From Candidatus Methylomirabilota bacterium (lineage in GTDB: Bacteria; Methylomirabilota; Methylomirabilia; Methylomirabilales; Methylomirabilaceae), in assembly GCA_016200385.1 (NCBI GenBank), contig JACQEV010000199.1:1-6977 (forward strand): a DNA stretch of 6,977 bases. Direction: 5' to 3'. Position numbers and translations under genes: made by a program. Shown here one piece after another: positions 1 to 6,789 of this stretch (position 1 is the first letter of the stretch; the number at the start of each line of letters is the position of its first letter). The notes under the pieces were generated by a model. That model searched no databases and was not told the origin of the DNA. It saw only the letters and a list, made by a program, of their open reading frames with translations.

Positions 1-1034
1 CCCGCTATGTCCCCACGGTCCTCCTCTCTTGCGGGAATGAACCCTTGCCCAGGTTCCATCGTCCCGGTGTGGAGACCGCGTGTCTCTCGCTCCCTGCCAT
101 CAGGAAAGGGAAGTCGATTCCTTTCATCCCGTCCGCGATCTTGAGGATGCGGCAACTGCTCCGGGCCAAGGATATCTCTTTGGTCCACGTCAACGACGCT
201 GACGACGCCGCCATTGCCTCTTTGGCCTGTCGCCTCGCCGGGATCCCTTGCATCGTCCACATCCGGAGCGAGATGGTGCCGGGAAAATTCAGAAAGTTAC
301 GCCTGCAATGGGCCGACCTCCTGATCGCGGTCTCGGAGGGGGTGCGGGAGAAAGCCATCCAGGGGGGCCTCCCGCCTGAGAAGGTCGTGACGGTCTATAG
401 TGGCGTCGATCTTGGGAGGGCCAGGGCGGCGGCTGGGCAAGGGTGGAAGATCAGGCAAGCGTACGGCATCTCGCCGCACACCCTTCTGGTTGGCAGCGTG
501 GCAAACATCGCCCCGAAGAAGGGGTACGACGTCCTCATCAGGGCACTGGCGAAGGCCGGGCAAGAGATCAATGATCTGACCTGCCTCATCGTCGGCGCTG
601 ACGATCACGGGCTGCGGAAAGAATTAGAACGACTGGCCGCATCCCTTGGCCTCGGCAACCGGGTGCTCTTTGTGGGGTTCCAGGACGACGTGGTTCCTTA
701 CCTCGATGCAATGGACCTGTTCGTGTTGGCCTCGGTTGATGAGGGATTCGGGATCGTGCTACTTGAGGCGATGGCGAGCGGCAAGCCGGTAGTGGCGACG
801 ACGGTGGACGGCCCGCCCGAGATTGTGGAGGATGGGCTGAGCGGTCTGTTAGTGCCTCCCAGGGACCCTGAAGCGCTGTCCAAGGCGCTCACTGAACTCC
901 TGAAAGACCCGCGGCGTCGCACGTCCATGGGGAAGCGTGGGCGGGAGCGAGTGGAAGCCTTCTTCAGCCTCGAATCACAGATGCGGGCCCTGACCGATCT
1001 GTACGATAGACTCCTCAACCGGCCGTCGGGGTAG
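1..1034 (+). CDS. Glycosyltransferase family 4 (GT4-A), 5'-truncated by window edge
   Basis: This is a retaining GT-B glycosyltransferase, expected to transfer a sugar from a nucleotide-sugar donor to a growing surface glycan in the cytoplasm. The frame is open from the window edge (first full codon at 3) to TAG at 1032-1034, giving 343 residues. A TTG at 45 could be read as a start, but the residues before it (RYVPTVLLSCG) align with RFLPGVLLTGD of the paralogous gene at 1826, so the true start lies upstream and roughly 35 residues are missing. The C-terminal donor-binding domain is complete. It shows VGSVANIAPKKGYDVLI (about residues 163-179), the VPYLDAMDLFVLAS block, the E-x7-E motif EGFGIVLLE (E247 and E255 in window numbering) and SGLLVPP. 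The methyltransferase gene follows after 16 bp, suggesting cotranscription. Donor and acceptor cannot be read from the sequence. The family call is firm. Confidence 0.93.
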   Translation, partial: RYVPTVLLSCGNEPLPRFHRPGVETACLSLPAIRKGKSIPFIPSAILRMRQLLRAKDISLVHVNDADDAAIASLACRLAGIPCIVHIRSEMVPGKFRKLRLQWADLLIAVSEGVREKAIQGGLPPEKVVTVYSGVDLGRARAAAGQGWKIRQAYGISPHTLLVGSVANIAPKKGYDVLIRALAKAGQEINDLTCLIVGADDHGLRKELERLAASLGLGNRVLFVGFQDDVVPYLDAMDLFVLASVDEGFGIVLLEAMASGKPVVATTVDGPPEIVEDGLSGLLVPPRDPEALSKALTELLKDPRRRTSMGKRGRERVEAFFSLESQMRALTDLYDRLLNRPSG

Positions 1035-1050
1035 ATCCGAAAGGTTCGGA

Positions 1051-1821
1051 TTGGACACATCCACAACGAATCGCACCGTACAGGGTGGGCCAGTCGGCGC
1101 TCGCAGCGATGATCTGCCACACCCGATGGCGGTTCCACGTGTCCACGAGATGGTGATCAGGTTGCTGCGGTGCGAGCCACCAGGAAAGGTCCTTGACGTC
1201 CCGAGCGGGGAGGGGGCCCTGGCGCTTGAGCTGTTGGCGCTGGGACACGAGGTCGTGTGCGGGGACATCGAACCCTCTCTCTTCAAGCTCACGGATCTGC
1301 CGTGTCACTCTCTGGACCTAAACAAAGAGCTGCCGTTCCCGGAGGAGTCGTTCGATATCGTGGTCTGTGTAGAGGGGATCGAGCATATCGAGAATCCTCA
1401 TCATCTGGTCAGGGAGGTGCGGCGGGTGCTCAGACCGGGAGGAATGCTGATCCTCACCACTCCCAACATCCTCTCGCTGAAGTCCCGAATGCACCATCTG
1501 AGGCTGGGGTACCCGATCCACTTCGATCTGATGGTCCGGCGGGAGCAGGCAGTTGGCGGAGGGTGGACCATCAAGCACCTGAACCCGATTAGCTACCTGG
1601 AGCTCCGCTACATTTTGGAAGAACACCGGTTCCGGATCACTGACCTGGAAGTGAACAAGCTCGAGCGGAAACATCCGCTCTTCTACCGTTTGCTGGAGCG
1701 GTTCATCGTAAAGGAACAGCTCAGGGGCGACACCCCGGAAGAGAAATCTGTCCGGGACCTGCTGAACTCCAGGAAGCTGCTCTTTGGCGAGATCCTGATC
1801 GTCAAGGCCCAAAAGGCGTAG
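1051..1821 (+). CDS. Class I SAM-dependent methyltransferase (Methyltransf_11-like)
   Basis: The 256-residue protein has the order of a Rossmann-fold SAM methyltransferase. Motif I is KVLDVPSGEGALALE (residues 46-60), an acidic residue follows strand 2 (GDIEP, D72), motif II is FDIVVCVEGIEHI (101-113) and motif III is LRPGGMLILTTPN (127-139). Motif I departs from the usual DxGCGxG by having PSGEG. The C-terminal 100 residues (lid or acceptor region) are not recognised. The start is taken as TTG at 1051 because AAAGG at 1040-1044 sits 6 nt upstream. ATG at 1126 would still keep all motifs but has no good ribosome site. It lies between two paralogous GT4 genes, 16 bp after one and 4 bp before the other. 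The context suggests methylation of a sugar or a chain end of the surface glycan, but the substrate is inference. Small-molecule methyltransferases such as UbiE share the same motifs. Confidence 0.9.
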   Translation: MDTSTTNRTVQGGPVGARSDDLPHPMAVPRVHEMVIRLLRCEPPGKVLDVPSGEGALALELLALGHEVVCGDIEPSLFKLTDLPCHSLDLNKELPFPEESFDIVVCVEGIEHIENPHHLVREVRRVLRPGGMLILTTPNILSLKSRMHHLRLGYPIHFDLMVRREQAVGGGWTIKHLNPISYLELRYILEEHRFRITDLEVNKLERKHPLFYRLLERFIVKEQLRGDTPEEKSVRDLLNSRKLLFGEILIVKAQKA

Positions 1822-1825
1822 GCGC

Positions 1826-2986
1826 ATGGCGCCATATCGCGCAAAGATCCTCTTTACGATCGAGGAGCATGGTGCCGCGTACCATGGCGGGGCATTCAAG
1901 GATCTCCTGACGATCCTTGCTCATCTCGATCGGGACCGGTTCCTTCCCGGGGTGCTGCTGACCGGCGACCGGAGCGTGGGGACAGCCTTCGAAGCGTTAG
2001 GGATTGAGGTTCTCGGCTGCTCGTTGCCACCCTGGCGGAAGGGGCGGTCGTATCCCATGATACCTGCGGCTCTCCTCAAGTTGCTTCGGATACTGGTTGG
2101 AATCAAGCCCGGCCTGGTTCACATCAACGGTGGCTACAACGATGTTCCGTATGTCGCGCTCGCGGCGAGGCTTCTGCGCATCCCGTCCATCTTCACCGTC
2201 CGGGACATCAACGTGTTGAAGGAGAAATCAAGGAAGTACCACTTCCGGTGGGCCAGCCGGCTTGTGCTGTGTTCGAAGATCATGGAAGGTGAGGTCGTCC
2301 GGCAACGCCTTGTGAGTCAGGATCGAGTTCGGACGGTCTACGGCGGGATCGATGTAGAAACATTTCAAAGGACGAGCCACGAGGCTGGCGCGAGAGATGT
2401 GCGGCAGGAGTATGGTATCCGGCCAGGGGCGCCGTTGGTAGGGGTGGTGGCCAACCTTTCCCCCATCAAGGGGTACGAGGAGCTGATCGCCGCTCTTGCC
2501 CTGCTTGCCCCAAAGGTCGAAGGCCTGCGGTGTCTTTGCGTCGGCGGGTATGACCCGGCCTACTACGGCGTCCTGAAAGGGCTCGTCGAGCAGTCGGGCC
2601 TTGATCGGTGCGTGATCTTCGCAGGATACCAACACGCGGTCGTTCCGTTTTACGAGGCGATGGATCTCCTTGTCCTGCCCTCACGCTCCGAGGCATTCGG
2701 CATGGTTTTGCTGGAGGCGATGGCGATGGGTCGGCCGGTGATCGCCACGATCGTCGGCGGGATTCCGGAGGTTGTCGTCGACGGCGTGACCGGACTCCTG
2801 GTCCCGCCACACAACCCTTCCCGCCTGGCCGATGCGATGCTTCGTCTGCTCGAGGATCGCTCGGCACGCCTGAAGATGGGGATGGCCGGCAATGCCAGAG
2901 TGAGGCGAGACTTCACGCTCAAGGCGCAGATGGGAGCCCTTGAATCGCTGTACGAGGAGTCGATCGATCGCTGCGACACACACTAG
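1826..2986 (+). CDS. Glycosyltransferase family 4 (GT4-B), paralogue of GT4-A
   Basis: The 386-residue GT-B fold enzyme is complete. The N-terminal acceptor domain starts KILFTIEEHGAAYHGGAFKDL (residues 7-27), with a glycine-rich loop. The C-terminal donor domain has VGVVANLSPIKGYEELI (205-221), VVPFYEAMDLLVLPS (272-286), the E-x7-E motif EAFGMVLLE (E289, E297) and TGLLVPP. Its length is normal for GT4. The ATG at 1826 lies 4 bp after the methyltransferase stop, with AAAAGG at 1811-1816 inside the upstream gene, so translation is probably coupled. It matches GT4-A along its whole visible length, including the LVHINGG/LVHVNDA segment and the R-x3-F/L-RWA helix, indicating tandem duplication around the methyltransferase gene. 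The TAG stop (2984-2986) lies inside one arm of the downstream palindrome. Substrate unknown; presumed cytoplasmic role in surface glycan assembly. Confidence 0.95.
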   Translation: MAPYRAKILFTIEEHGAAYHGGAFKDLLTILAHLDRDRFLPGVLLTGDRSVGTAFEALGIEVLGCSLPPWRKGRSYPMIPAALLKLLRILVGIKPGLVHINGGYNDVPYVALAARLLRIPSIFTVRDINVLKEKSRKYHFRWASRLVLCSKIMEGEVVRQRLVSQDRVRTVYGGIDVETFQRTSHEAGARDVRQEYGIRPGAPLVGVVANLSPIKGYEELIAALALLAPKVEGLRCLCVGGYDPAYYGVLKGLVEQSGLDRCVIFAGYQHAVVPFYEAMDLLVLPSRSEAFGMVLLEAMAMGRPVIATIVGGIPEVVVDGVTGLLVPPHNPSRLADAMLRLLEDRSARLKMGMAGNARVRRDFTLKAQMGALESLYEESIDRCDTH

Positions 2987-3121
2987 TGCCGTTCCAATTA
3001 ACTTCGCCTAGCGGCGTTGCTAGCCCCCAGGGCGCTCCCTGCGACGTACCAGCCAATGTACGCCTCGGTCGGCCCTGGGGTCCGCGCCTTGCTATGCTCG
3101 CTTCTTGGCCCGGCACAGTGT
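2980..3121. repeat. Long imperfect palindrome in the intergenic region
   Basis: A nested set of complementary segments runs through this stretch. ACACT-(A)-GTGCCG at 2980-2991 pairs with CGGCACAGTGT at 3111-3121 with a single bulged A. CCAA 2994-2997 pairs with TTGG 3105-3108, and GGCG 3013-3016 with CGCC 3085-3088. CCCCAGGGC 3025-3033 pairs with GCCCTGGGG 3072-3080, and CGTAC 3045-3049 with GTACG 3058-3062 around an 8-nt loop. All pairs are in nested order, so DNA or RNA could fold into one long interrupted hairpin. A local alternative is CTAGC/GCTAG at 3008-3012/3019-3023. No T-tract follows, so it is not a typical intrinsic terminator. It resembles dispersed palindromic intergenic elements (REP/MITE-like) of GC-rich bacteria. 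Copy number in the genome cannot be known from one window. Confidence 0.65.
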
Positions 3122-3203
3122 CCTATCAAATTAGGCAGAAATAGTTGGAGGAGCACTAGGCGACCGTGAAGTTTCGCGGGCCCCCACATTCGGAGTTCTC
3201 ATC
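3122..3203 (+). promoter_or_regulatory. Leader region before the O-antigen ligase/polymerase gene
   Basis: This 82-bp interval lies between the palindrome and the ATG at 3204. Its first part (about 3121-3150) is clearly richer in A+T than the surrounding DNA and could carry a promoter. TATCAA at 3124-3129 is a possible -10, but no convincing -35 stands 16-18 bp upstream, so no promoter is asserted. GGAG at 3192-3195 with an 8-nt spacer is a good ribosome binding site for the gene at 3204. A weak hairpin CCTA/TAGG (3122-3125/3132-3135) is also present. Confidence 0.35.
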
Positions 3204-4565
3204 ATGGCGACAGAAAAGGTAAGCGTGACGCCGCTGGCAGGATTAGAGGGGTGGAAGGCTCTGGGACGGCAACGGCAGAGCATCTTAACTCGCCATCCCG
3301 AGGAATGGATTCATTGGGGTCTCATTGCCTTTATCTTTTTACTTCCGTTTCCTGTGTTCGGCCCGGATGGCAGGAATATCGTCCTCTACCTCTTGTTCAT
3401 TGCATGGCTGATCTGGCGTCGATCGGGCGCTCGCCTGAGCCGTGACCAGGCCAGTGTGGGATGGGCGCTCTTGCTCTACCTCACGGTGGCCGGAATGTCT
3501 CTGCTCGTGTCCGCCGACGTCAGGGCAAGCCTTCTCGATTTCCAGCGCGTGCCGCTGAACGGCTTGATCTTGTTCCTCATCCTCAGTCAGGAGGCAGGAG
3601 ATACAAGGTACCTTGCCCGATATCATTTGGCGCTCGTCTGGGCCTCCACCTTGATCACCCTGTATGGGTTGCTCGGGTACTTCCTTGGATGGGGCCGTAA
3701 TGGAGGCATGGTCACCTCGGTCTACACCTGGAAAAACGAACTTGGCTACCTGCTGGCGGTCAGCGTGTCCATCGTGGCGTGGGAGTTATTGACGACGCGC
3801 GATCGGGTTCGACGCGTGGCGTGGGCGCTCCTGGCGTTCGTCCAATTCGCGCTGCTCCTGCTGAGCGACACCCGGGCGGCCCTGGTGGCGGTCATCGTTT
3901 CGACGCTCATCCTGACAGTCGCGCTTCGGCGTATGAAGGTTCTCCTGGTCTGCATCGTCGCTTTCATGACCTTGCTGGCCGTGAGCGGCCAGCGCATCGT
4001 GACCCGCCACATCAGCATTGTCCAGCCATCGACGTATGTGGCTGGGGACCTGTCGGGAAGGGTGGACCTCTGGGGGGGGACCCTTGCAATGATCCGGGAA
4101 CGGCCCCTCCTGGGCTACGGTTATGGCTGGAGGTTGTTCGCCCGCAGGGCTCAAGCGTTTGCGAATCAGACAGCCGATGCACGCGCCACATCCGCACCCC
4201 ATGCCCACAATCTGTTTTTGGAGACGGCCTACGAGATGGGTCTGTTGGGCGTGGCCGCGCTCTGCGTGCTCGGAGGCACGGTGGCCTTGGTCTTAATCAA
4301 GCGATGTCGTGTGAGCCGATCCGGCGATGAATCCAGCAGAGAGATGGCGCTCCTCTTACTGGCTCTCTACGTCGTGTTTGGCGTCATCTCGTTGACCGAT
4401 TACCTGTTGTCCGATCGGCTTGGTGCATTAGGGTGGACGTTGTTCGCATTTGCGGGAGCGCTTGCCTCGGAGACGCCTTGGCATGGAGGAACGGAAAAGA
4501 ATGTCGCTGGCCCGCCGTTGTTTGATGCCTCCGCGCGGAGGCTGCCAGGGCGGGACCGGCCGTGA
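3204..4565 (+). CDS. O-antigen ligase/polymerase family membrane protein (Wzy/WaaL-like)
   Basis: The 453-residue polytopic inner-membrane protein belongs to the Wzy_C/O-antigen ligase family. These proteins polymerise undecaprenyl-linked glycan repeats or ligate the glycan to lipid A-core on the periplasmic side. After a soluble N-terminus of about 35 residues there are roughly 11-12 hydrophobic segments (about 36-53, 57-71, 86-103, 117-128, 142-162, 179-195, 205-220, 224-241, 245-260, 345-366, 381-403, 407-421). A large loop at about 262-344 holds the family signatures: SGRVDLWGGTLAMIRERPLLGYGYG (284-308, key R286 and W290) and PHAHNLFLETAYEMGLLG (332-349, key H335, N336, E340). SDTRAALVA (221-229) is the usual short motif before a membrane helix. 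The ATG has GGAG 8 nt upstream. A run of eight G lies at 4072-4079 in the loop motif. The hydrophilic tail of about 30 residues is not recognised. Polymerase and ligase cannot be told apart from sequence alone. Confidence 0.9.
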   Translation: MATEKVSVTPLAGLEGWKALGRQRQSILTRHPEEWIHWGLIAFIFLLPFPVFGPDGRNIVLYLLFIAWLIWRRSGARLSRDQASVGWALLLYLTVAGMSLLVSADVRASLLDFQRVPLNGLILFLILSQEAGDTRYLARYHLALVWASTLITLYGLLGYFLGWGRNGGMVTSVYTWKNELGYLLAVSVSIVAWELLTTRDRVRRVAWALLAFVQFALLLLSDTRAALVAVIVSTLILTVALRRMKVLLVCIVAFMTLLAVSGQRIVTRHISIVQPSTYVAGDLSGRVDLWGGTLAMIRERPLLGYGYGWRLFARRAQAFANQTADARATSAPHAHNLFLETAYEMGLLGVAALCVLGGTVALVLIKRCRVSRSGDESSREMALLLLALYVVFGVISLTDYLLSDRLGALGWTLFAFAGALASETPWHGGTEKNVAGPPLFDASARRLPGRDRP

Positions 4566-4638
4566 GCCAAGCGGGGGTTTCGCTGACCGTGGGAAGCCCT
4601 GTGGTCTCATCCACACCCTGCCTGGACGCGAACGGGCC

Positions 4639-5739
4639 ATGCGTATCGGTATAGATGCCGATCCGATAGTGGTTGGACGAGCGGGCGTTGGCCGGTACAC
4701 GATCGAGCTGGTCTCGCACCTCGTGCGGTTAGCCCCCGAGGAGGAGTTCGTTCTCTACCGCACGGGTCTGGGGCGCCAATGGACTGAGGCGGCAGGATGG
4801 GGCGGACGGGTCAGGGTCGTGTGGGCGCCCAAGCCGCTGGTCGCTGCCCGGACCAGGCTCGACAGGCTGGATGTCTACCATGGCACGAACTATAGGCTTC
4901 GAGGCGCTGGCCGGTGTGGGACCGTCCTCTCGATTCACGACCTGGCGATCGAGCGCATGCCCGGACTCGCCAGGCACGGTTGGATTGCCCGCCTCGCATC
5001 TGAAAAAACCAGGCGGGCGGCTCACCGGGCGACGTTCGTGGTGGTGGGGTCGGAGCACACGGCCCAGGATGTGGTTGAGGTGATGGGGGTTCCGCGAGAG
5101 AAGATCAAGGTGATCAACTACGGGGTGGGGGAGGAGTATTACCCCGAGCGGGCTGCGGGCGGTCGCGGGGCGCTTTGTCGGCGGTACGCCTTGCCGCGGG
5201 AGAGATATGTCTTATTCGTCGGGACGCTCGAGCCGCGCAAGAACCTCCCGACGCTCATCACTGCATTCGGCCGACTGTCGCGGATCCGGCGCTCTCATTG
5301 TCTGGTCTTGGCTGGTGCCTTGGGATGGCGAGGTCAGGAGATCTATGATGCCGTGGCCCGATCTGGCCTGGTCGGGGAGGTGATCATGCCCGGATATCTG
5401 CCCACTGACGAGCTACGGAGCCTCTATTCCTATGCCGACCTGTTCGTGTACCCCTCGCTCTACGAGGGCTTCGGCCTGCCTCCTTTGGAGGCAATGGCAT
5501 GTGGGGCGCCCGTCATCACCTCCAATAGCTCATCGTTTCCCGAGGTCGTCGGCGACGCGGCCCTCCAGATTGATCCCCAAGACCCGGACGCCCTTGCGGA
5601 CGCCGTGAAAGCCGTCCTGGAGGACGAGTCATTGGCCGCTGCGCTTCGTGCCCGCGGATTCGATCGCGCCAAAAGGTTCTCCTGGGAACGGGCAGCCCGC
5701 GAAACACTCGAGGTCTATCGCAAGGTTGGGAATGCCTGA
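4639..5739 (+). CDS. Glycosyltransferase family 4 (GT4-C), mannosyltransferase-like (MtfB/WbaZ type)
   Basis: The 366-residue GT-B enzyme begins [20 protein letters not shown], the standard N-terminus of this GT4 subgroup. That is why ATG 4639 is preferred over an in-frame ATG at 4450, which would overlap the upstream gene by about 116 bp and add 63 low-complexity, Arg-rich residues. Further motifs are the subgroup [11 protein letters not shown] block (98-108, H100-D101), the donor-domain strand [17 protein letters not shown] (191-207, R200-K201), [20 protein letters not shown] (265-284) with E-x7-E residues E276 and E284, and a final [14 protein letters not shown] (347-360). The ribosome site is weak (GGA at 4624-4626 or GGG at 4634-4636). 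It is 73 bp downstream of the ligase/polymerase gene and probably in the same transcript. Many relatives transfer mannose or rhamnose to O-antigen repeats, but the donor here is inference. It belongs to a different subgroup from the two GT4 paralogues upstream. Confidence 0.93.
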   Translation: MRIGIDADPIVVGRAGVGRYTIELVSHLVRLAPEEEFVLYRTGLGRQWTEAAGWGGRVRVVWAPKPLVAARTRLDRLDVYHGTNYRLRGAGRCGTVLSIHDLAIERMPGLARHGWIARLASEKTRRAAHRATFVVVGSEHTAQDVVEVMGVPREKIKVINYGVGEEYYPERAAGGRGALCRRYALPRERYVLFVGTLEPRKNLPTLITAFGRLSRIRRSHCLVLAGALGWRGQEIYDAVARSGLVGEVIMPGYLPTDELRSLYSYADLFVYPSLYEGFGLPPLEAMACGAPVITSNSSSFPEVVGDAALQIDPQDPDALADAVKAVLEDESLAAALRARGFDRAKRFSWERAARETLEVYRKVGNA

Positions 5740-5877
5740 GCAACCAGCGGCTCCGGGCCTTCCGTTTTCGGGGTGGGATGATGCGGTGCGGGCCAGGACC
5801 GTCCTCACATGTTCGCTGACACCGGCAGGGCCGGGCCGACGAAGACGGCAAGGCGACAAGCTGGCGTGGACGATCTG

Positions 5878-6789
5878 ATGACGCCCGGAGGGACAGCGAA
5901 GATCGCCTTGGGGGTGAATGAGCCCCAGAGGATTCTCGTCATCAAACTGCGCTACCTCGGGGATGTCCTCATCAGCACACCCGTAGTGACCTCGCTCCGG
6001 GCGGCGTTCCCCAGGGCGCATCTCTCGATGCTCGTTAACCCTGGCACCGAGGCGATGATTGCGCACAACCCCCATCTTGATGAGGTTCTGGTGGTAGAGC
6101 GGAGCGCCTCCTCACTCCGCCAGCTTCGATTTGTGCTGGGGTTGCGACGGCGTCACTTCGACGTCGTGATCGATCTCACCGACGGGGACCGGGCGGCGAT
6201 ACTGAGCAGGGTCACCGGAGCGGCGATCAGGGTCGGCTTCAACCGAGAGGGCCTCTGGCGCGGACGGCTCTACACTCACGTGGTGCCGTTGCAGCAGCAG
6301 CCGATCCCGATGAGGTTCAAGAGCTGGCCATCGGAGCGGTTCGCGAGTCTAATCGGCTATGTGCAGGAGAAGCTCGGCATGAAGGTCGTCCTGCTGTGGG
6401 GCAATCAGGAGCGGGAGATTGCGAAAGCGATCCTGGAGCAGCTCGGGAGTGCCCGCCGATCACTCGTCGGGCGCCTTGGGATCCTCGAGCTGGCCGCCCT
6501 CCTGCGACGTGCCACCCTCTTCGTCGGAAACGACAATGGCCCGATGCACATCGCCGCCGCCATGGGCACGGCGGTGGTCGGCCTCTTTGGTCCCTCGGAC
6601 CCGGTGGTCTGGGGGCCCGCCGGTCAAGGCCATGCGATCCTCTACAAGGGGATCGACTGCCGACCCTGTTTCCCCGGCGGGTGCCGGCGCGGGGAGGGCA
6701 ACTGCATGCGGTTGATTGGGCTCGAAGAGGTCATCGCGCTGGTCGAGCGGTTGCTCGAGCAGTCGCCAAGGAGAAGAGAGAGCCCATGA
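5878..6789 (+). CDS. Glycosyltransferase family 9 (ADP-heptose:LPS heptosyltransferase-like), internally shortened
   Basis: Family 9 enzymes transfer heptose to the LPS inner core in the cytoplasm. With start ATG 5878 (GGA at 5868-5870, 7-nt spacer) the protein has 303 residues. Seen motifs: RILVIKLRYLGDVLISTPVV (18-37) with the conserved Asp D29, FDVVIDLTDGDRAA (94-107), FKSWPSERFASL (147-158), LFVGNDNGPMHIAAAMG (214-230, D219), GLFGPSDPVVWGP (235-247) and a four-cysteine cluster CRPCFPGGCRRGEGNC (261-276) typical of the family. GT9 proteins usually have about 340-360 residues. The sequence jumps from the end of the N-domain (LYTHVVPL, 131-138) almost straight to FKSWP, so some 50-60 residues, including the usual HPGA part of the donor-site motif, seem absent while the frame is kept. 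Alternative starts are ATG 5809, GTG 5866 and GTG 5914; the last best matches family N-termini but has no ribosome site. Activity is therefore uncertain. Confidence 0.88.
   Translation: MTPGGTAKIALGVNEPQRILVIKLRYLGDVLISTPVVTSLRAAFPRAHLSMLVNPGTEAMIAHNPHLDEVLVVERSASSLRQLRFVLGLRRRHFDVVIDLTDGDRAAILSRVTGAAIRVGFNREGLWRGRLYTHVVPLQQQPIPMRFKSWPSERFASLIGYVQEKLGMKVVLLWGNQEREIAKAILEQLGSARRSLVGRLGILELAALLRRATLFVGNDNGPMHIAAAMGTAVVGLFGPSDPVVWGPAGQGHAILYKGIDCRPCFPGGCRRGEGNCMRLIGLEEVIALVERLLEQSPRRRESP

Noticed and set aside
698..1308. Overlapping minus-strand open frames of about 100-146 codons
   Set aside because: They lie opposite the well-supported GT4 and methyltransferase genes, are rich in Arg, Ser and Pro as expected of antisense GC-rich frames, and show no motif.
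1318..1899. 193-codon minus-strand open frame opposite the methyltransferase gene
   Set aside because: It is a shadow of a gene with clear SAM motifs; no recognisable domain and no ribosome site support it.
2980..3121. Rho-independent terminator after GT4-B
   Set aside because: The stem is long and interrupted and is not followed by a T-tract, so it does not meet the usual pattern.
2919..3189. Short minus-strand open frames across the intergenic region
   Set aside because: They run through the palindrome and the GT4-B end, have low-complexity content and lack a family signature.
4450..4638. N-terminal extension of the third GT4 gene back to ATG 4450
   Set aside because: It would overlap the ligase/polymerase gene by about 116 bp and adds an Arg/Gly-rich stretch unlike the family, whereas MRIGIDAD at 4639 is the expected N-terminus.
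5003..5008. A6 run in GT4-C as a slippage site
   Set aside because: Six A is short, it encodes an ordinary Glu-Lys pair in a conserved helix, and no alternative frame product is evident.
5778..5819. Possible 13-codon leader peptide before the GT9 gene
   Set aside because: It has no regulatory codon run, no attenuator hairpin and no terminator nearby; chance is the simpler explanation.
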